64,000 nt of DNA, taken from contig OY856410.1 in assembly GCA_963693085.1 (NCBI GenBank), positions 1,333,681,804-1,333,745,803 on the forward strand. Direction: 5' to 3'. This document shows, in pieces, positions 59,207-64,000 of this stretch. The position numbers and the translations under genes were made by a program. Position 1 is the first letter of the stretch. Each line of letters begins with the position of its first letter. Source of the DNA: Alisma plantago-aquatica. Its lineage: Eukaryota; Streptophyta; Magnoliopsida; Alismatales; Alismataceae. The notes below the pieces were generated by a model. It saw nothing but the letters and a program-made list of their open reading frames with translations. It searched no databases and had not been told where the DNA came from.

Positions 59207-60700
59207 CTTTAGTAAAAACTTGTGAGATCCAAAGTTTGAATTTTAAATTAAAGGAGCAAAGTCACATCACAATAATGTCATGCTACTGATAAAGGCCAAA
59301 CCCTAGAATGTTTAGAGTTGTAGTAGTTCAAGGGTTTTCACTAGTGATTTGACCTTGAATACTAGCATCTCTATAAAACAAGATCATGAAATTTGCACTA
59401 CGATAAGTAAACTAGCACTGATAGTAATCCTAGCAAATCTAAAAGGTAGATAAATAATATGGAAATGATTTAGAGCAAAGGATAAGAAATAGATTTGAAA
59501 TATAAGAGGTGTGTTTTAAACAAAAGGAGAAATATAATATGAGTGAAGTGTGATATAAAATAAATTCTTGCAGTAATAGCAAGAATGATGAATAATCTAT
59601 TCATACCTTGTATGTTTCAATTTTAGGGATGTTTAATCTACATGATTAAAATGAGAAGGATAAGTAGCAAAAAGTAAGTAGTAATGAATGAGGAGAGAGA
59701 TAAGAGAAAACAGTGGCTTTGAGTAATATGTGAATTTGTTTTTAGAAGTATAATTTGTTGAAGGTATATTAAGGGATGTAAATTGGTTCTACGTATGATT
59801 TTGGTGTACATGTGCAAGCAATACGTTAATTAAAGGTGTCTGATAGTTTAAGTCATTCATACCAGTAATACATCTTTGTATTGTACAATTGTGGTATGGT
59901 GATATGGGTTGAATGATGATGGAACAAATGGAGGGTTACCCTGAATAAGGTAGTCTTACATATTCACTCATATAAATAGAAGTGATGATAACCATATTGT
60001 ATTGATATGTAACCCTAATGAGGTGTAGCTTGTTATACCTAGATTTAATATAACTAAGTGATGGTAATTGGGTATGAATAGTCCTTGAATGACTAATACA
60101 ATTATGGATTACTCAGTTATTGTTGTTGAAACCCTAGTATGCTATAACCCGATGGTTACACTTTGAATTATGTGTGGGTTCGTACTTGAGAATAGTATGG
60201 AATGTGATGGTAATGCTTCACCTTATGCATCCATGATCCAATGGGGATGTCGTGAGTAGTAATGTACAATTGTCGCTGAATCTAGTTTTTTAACTTAAGA
60301 CTATTTTGCTATTTGAGTAGCACAATAGTAAAATTCAAAAGAACATGGTGAACTCTCTTTCGTGATTTAAAGGTAATACATAACAATAGTACACATTTAG
60401 TAGTATGAATTGAGATAGTTGGATCAGATTATCGATGTTGAGGTAACACCTCAAGAGTATGAAAATATTGAAATGGGTGTTTCTATCTCTATCCTATGAT
60501 TGATTATGGCATAGAGAATTTGTTTGTTATCATTGAGAACTATTTCAAAAATGTTGTGATTTAGTAAAGGAATAAATGACTTGTTGAAAATTTCATTCAT
60601 GTATGAAATACTAGAATATAATGACATGTAAGATTTCATAAGCTGAAAATAAACCTTGAAAGTACTTTACTTGCATATTTATGTTTTGGGGACAAAACCT
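59207..60700 (+). other. F internal region, copy 2 (right part) and unique 3' end
   Basis: 59207-59836 matches copy 1 (40459-41093). 59837-60700 occurs once only and leads into the polypurine tract. TTTTGGGGACAAAACC near 60684 resembles the end of a chromovirus polyprotein, but no domain survives. Confidence 0.65.
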
Positions 60701-60718
60701 TTTTAGGGGGGGGGGAAT
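60701..60718 (+). other. Polypurine tract of F
   Basis: TTTTAGGGGGGGGGGAAT next to the LTR start TGTTATGACC at 60719. Unusually long G run. Confidence 0.85.
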
Positions 60719-60880
60719 TGTTATGACCGCATAAGAGCTTAATTGGTAAACTAGGGTTTACCTGGATGATTATATGCTTAATTGGATTGATCATTGCTTA
60801 AATCTAATTAAAAATGATAATTCAATTATGATGTTTTAAACCTAATAAGAACGTTAAGTGTTCTATTGTTTGAGAAATTA
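60719..60880 (+). repeat. 3' LTR of F, first 162 bp
   Basis: Matches 34624-34785 with about ten differences, then breaks at GAGAAATTA|TGATTCC. The rest of the LTR should continue beyond whatever was inserted, outside the window. Confidence 0.88.
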
Positions 60881-61340
60881 TGATTCCTTGGCCACCTCCA
60901 AAAGTTTGTGGTGGCCATGTCTATGTCTCCCAGCTTCACTCTCACCACCATATGCCCTACCTATGTCACGAGAAAAAGAAAAGAAAAGGAAAAAATAAAA
61001 TAAAAGATTCTCATGTGTAAGAGCATATATATAAAAAAAGATCAGTGTTATAGCACTCCAACCTCTTACCACAATCCTTTCTTCTATTTCATACCCATTG
61101 ATCTAGGAAACATCAAACCTAGCTCACTTCACCCCATTTCAACATCCACATGGGTCACTTTATGTGATTTGAAGCATAAGATTGAATGCATGAAAGTGAA
61201 GCAACACTCCTCATCATCTTTGATTAACACCATCATGAAAGGGTCTACCCGAAGCTAGTGAGCGCAATATAGATTGATGGTGTGTTATATACCCTATTTT
61301 TGAAGTTTGTATGCTTAATGTTCTTTTCATGGTCGGTTTG
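60881..61340. other. Unassigned segment inside the F 3' LTR
   Basis: 460 bp from TGATTCCTTGG to the start of LTR Z. A small inverted repeat GGCCACC...GGTGGCC lies at 60890-60917, and AACACCATCA...TGATGGTGTGTT spans about 61228-61288. The open frame at 61013-61258 has no recognised domain. It could be the start of another element or an internal piece next to Z. Confidence 0.4.
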
Positions 61341-64000
61341 TGTAACATCTCTGACCTGGGTTATGAACTAACCCTAGGTGTTTTGCTTAATTATGTAATT
61401 AGATGCATGTGATTATCTTTTTATGTGTAATTAAAAGCTTCTGAGGAACATATATTTCCATTTCTGTCCTTTTTGAACAATGTTGTAATATTGTTTTGTA
61501 ATACAGGGACCTATGTGCAAATTACCCAATTAGAAGGGTTAACTTGCAAATTGCACATGTTAAGATGTTCCTCTGATGTTGAGACATCATAAGAATGAAT
61601 ATGATGAAGTATGATGGATTCTCCAAGCTTGGGCATCAAGATGCAGCTTGTGGAGTAATCCTTGTGCTCTAAACCCTAGTTTTGGTGTAAAGTGCAATTT
61701 ACCCAAAACATGGGGTGCAAATTGTAAAATACACCTTGTAGATTATATTTTATAACTCTTGGCATCAATTTGAGTAAGAATGATGAAGAGGGAGCTTCAT
61801 TTGAATAATCAAATAAGGAAGATAACCCTTGTAATTAAATAACCAAGTTATAAGTGAAATGACCCCTTTGATGTGTACAACTTAGTAGGAGGTTTGGCTT
61901 CTTATCCTTTATACCTTGGTTTAAGATAGAGTTTTTCTTAAGTATGGAAGGGAGGAACGTGTCTTAGAAGAAGGAAAGGACCTAGTTGAGAAAAGGAGAA
62001 ATAAGTTGTCTTTATCTTGGAAATACCCCCAAAGTATATATACACTAATCTTTTACAACCAAAGGATTGTTTCCCCTTTCTCCTCACTTATCCTCTTGCT
62101 TGGACCGACTAAGACAGAGCTATGGAGCAGAGGAGAACGGCCAAGCAGTTATAGGTAAGGTTTGATCATCATCTTGCTCAGATTCATGGAGGAAGTCATG
62201 TTGCAAGGTTGGTTCTATGGTCTTTCTTACTTAGTTCTTCCTTCTAGCCGTCCTTTCCCAACCAATTCTTGGAGAAACAACCTTGGACGACCTATGGAGC
62301 TCAAGATGCCATTAAATCTTGGAAGATTGGAGCTCTAGATCTGACCTTAGGGTGGGCTTTATAACTCTAAACCCTTAAACTTTGTTATGCATCTTTCTTT
62401 CTATGCAAAAGTAGCTTGTTCTTCTTTCCCCCATCCTTCCTTGCATTCTTGCAAGAAAAACCGTGAAGAACAGAACTCCATCTTAAGGTACATGATGATG
62501 GGCGTGAATACCAATGTAACTTTACCAAACGGTCTTGCACCTTTGGTCTAAACGGTTTACAAAACCCTTTGGAACCAAACGGTTTCAAAACCGTTTGGAT
62601 TCATGCGGTTTCCAAAACCGTTTAAATTCAAACGGTCTCCAAGACTGTTTGGGAGGTTTAACCAGGAGTTGACCATTTGAGGGTCTTCTGGACACATTAT
62701 GAATTAATCACTTACAAATAATCATTATCTAATTCCAAGTAAATCTCAAGTGGAAGGCACTTTAATCACTTAAACCCTAATCGGGTTTATTGTTGATTTC
62801 AATGGACCAATCATGTTGAAGTTTGGGTTGAGTGGTCCAAATGGTTTCAAAACCATTTGGGGATCACCCAAACGGTCTCAAGACCGTTTGGTTATCACCC
62901 AAGACCGTTTGGAGATCTAGGGTTAAGATAATTTGATCAATTGAAGGTTCAATCATAATAGGTTGTTGAAACAATCAAAGTGCTGATTTGGTGACCTAAT
63001 TAGGGTTCAACCCTTAGCAATTTGACTTAGTTTTTTATGAGACTTTGGGGAAACGGTCTCAAGACTTCTTGGAGAATATCCAAACGATCCCAATACCGTT
63101 TGGGGTCAGGTCATGGCCCAATTGGGTGATGGTTGATGGGTTCAATTTCAATTAGACTCATGTTGATGGATGTTGAAGGCTGATTGATTTCAAACCCTAA
63201 TTCAATTGGTCCTAACCCTAATTGGTGACCAATTGAGGGTCAATTGAGTGTCAAATTTGTTAAGGATAAACCTAATTGGCTCAATTGATAAGTGGTTGCC
63301 CTTGGCATGATCAATTGAAGGGTTCAACATTGAAAACCCTAATCAATTGCAAGTGTTGATGCACTTTTTAGGTCCATGCGGTTTTGAGATGTTTGGACCA
63401 AACGGTCTCAAGACCGTTTGGGGGAAAACGGTCTCATAACCGTTTGGGCGAAAATGGTCTCAAGACCATTTGGGACCAAACGGTTTCAAAACCATTTGGA
63501 TCCATGCGGTTTCAAACCGTTTAAGGTCATGCGGTTTCAAGGGTGATTTGTTCAAACGGTTTCAAAGTCAGCCTTTTCTAAACGGTCAACATGATCAAAT
63601 AGTTTCAAGACCATTTAAGGGCAAACAGTCTTGAGTGTGATCTTGTCCATGCGGTCTTGAAGGTCAAAGGTACCAAACGGTCAACCCTTCCAAACGATTT
63701 CAAAACCGTTTGGAGGTTGAAGTGTGAAACCGTTTGGGGACTTTTAGGGTTAAGAATGCTTAATGATTTGAAGGCTTAGATGGTTCAATGGTTATTTAAC
63801 CTAAACCCTAATGATACCTAAAGACATTGAGGGGTTAAGTAATTAGTATCTTGACCCATGATATGGTTAATGGTGAACATTATCAAGATACCTTAAAGGG
63901 CTCAAGTAGATGACACCCCTTGATCAAGCAAACCCTAAATGACCATAATGGTGATGACTTGACCTATGTTAATCAAGTTGAATTGACTTAATCTAATCTA
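61341..64000 (+). mobile_element. LTR Z (starts here, continues past the window)
   Basis: TGTAACATCTCTGACC is a chromovirus-type LTR start. TATATATA at 62035-62042 is followed by sequence reaching CCTCTTGCTTGGACC. The rest to the window end is AT-rich and non-coding, with a large palindrome field (62527-63738). No matching end is visible, so LTR identity is inferred from the start motif and the lack of coding content. Confidence 0.55.
62527..63738. repeat. AAACGGT/ACCGTTT palindrome field in Z
   Basis: More than a dozen copies of a 20-24 bp palindrome with arms CCAAACGG and CCGTTTGG around TCTCAAGA or TTTCAAAA, in four clusters (62527-62655, 62837-62915, 63052-63103 and 63377-63738). Variants with GCGG, single arms and both-arm changes occur (for example 62837-62860 and 63452-63471). 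Unlike the other families, this field lies downstream of the candidate TATA box. Confidence 0.9.

Larger units (their letters stand above)
41094..59836 (+). repeat. F tandem duplication, unit 2
   Basis: Second copy of 36070-41093, expanded by insertion of G (42354-49374) and E (52668-59201). After removing both insertions and their duplicated targets it is about 5.2 kb. It also lacks about 340 bp of LTR (corresponding to roughly 37893-38225, junction at about 49951) and has a different block at 51499-52469. Confidence 0.88.
34624..60880 (+). mobile_element. Element F: large non-coding gypsy-type element with internal tandem duplication
   Basis: 5' LTR 34624-38486; initiator-tRNA-Met-type primer-binding site; internal copy 1 (38487-41093); a 5'-truncated LTR copy (41094-50209, interrupted by G); a second primer-binding site; internal copy 2 (50210-60718, interrupted by E); a polypurine tract; and the start of the 3' LTR (60719-60880). 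No gag or pol of its own is recognised; a sense copia RT scrap occurs in copy 2. Without G, E and the duplication the element would have about 4 kb of internal sequence between 3.9-kb LTRs, a LARD-like structure. The TGTTATGACC...GTGTAACA ends suggest a chromovirus relative. It sits in the 3' LTR of D. Its right flank is outside the window. Confidence 0.82.

Noticed and set aside
62527..63738. AAACGGT field as a centromeric or other satellite
   Set aside because: Units are short palindromes with variable spacing inside what looks like an LTR, not long head-to-tail monomers.
1..64000. Host protein-coding gene
   Set aside because: All open frames with recognisable domains belong to retrotransposon gag, protease, RT, RNase H or integrase. 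The rest are short and lie in LTRs or non-coding element regions.

Overview
This window looks like intergenic DNA from a flowering plant with a repeat-rich genome. It is AT-rich, and every part I can assign is LTR retrotransposon. There is no convincing host gene, tRNA, rRNA or CRISPR array. Lineages were called from translated motifs, primer-binding sites (PBS) matching plant tRNA-Asp or initiator tRNA-Met, polypurine tracts (PPT), paired LTRs and 5-bp target-site duplications (TSD). I cannot name the species.

Layout, left to right. (A) 1-4615, plus strand: decayed integrase end of a Ty3/gypsy chromovirus plus its 3.3-kb 3' LTR. (B) 4616-10638, minus: Athila/Tat-like element with gag-protease only, apparently cut at its PPT/3'-LTR junction by A. 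10639-11844: unassigned. (H) 11845-14382, plus: decayed chromovirus pol, then its LTR from 14383. That LTR is split by (C) 16196-23090, a copia element with LTR pair; by (S) 23524-28014, a 4.5-kb solo LTR with perfect TSD; and by (D) 28715-34623, an Athila/Tat-like gag-protease element. (F) begins at 34624 inside D's 3' LTR. F is a large gypsy-type element without recognisable gag or pol of its own, and it carries a tandem duplication of LTR plus internal sequence. The second copy hosts (G) 42354-49374, a SIRE-like copia element with gag only, and (E) 52668-59201 on the minus strand, an Athila/Tat-like element with gag only. F's 3' LTR starts at 60719 and is broken at 60881 by an unassigned segment, followed from 61341 by another LTR start (Z) that runs off the window. 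The nesting reads H > D > F > {G, E}.

How the parts relate: B, D, E and G encode gag or gag-protease but no reverse transcriptase, C keeps only gag remnants and a scrap of RNase H, and F is non-coding. All six would need enzymes from elsewhere. The two pol-bearing elements (A, H) are too broken to help.

The most interesting signal is a recurring architecture: seven elements or LTRs from different lineages (B, C, D, E, G, H, Z) each carry an array of short CG-containing palindromes in the LTR. Where a TATA box is clear, the array usually lies just upstream of it. B, C and G repeat the same palindrome in the internal non-coding region downstream of gag. The second strongest signal is F's duplication, where copy 1 keeps the empty target sites for both later insertions in copy 2.
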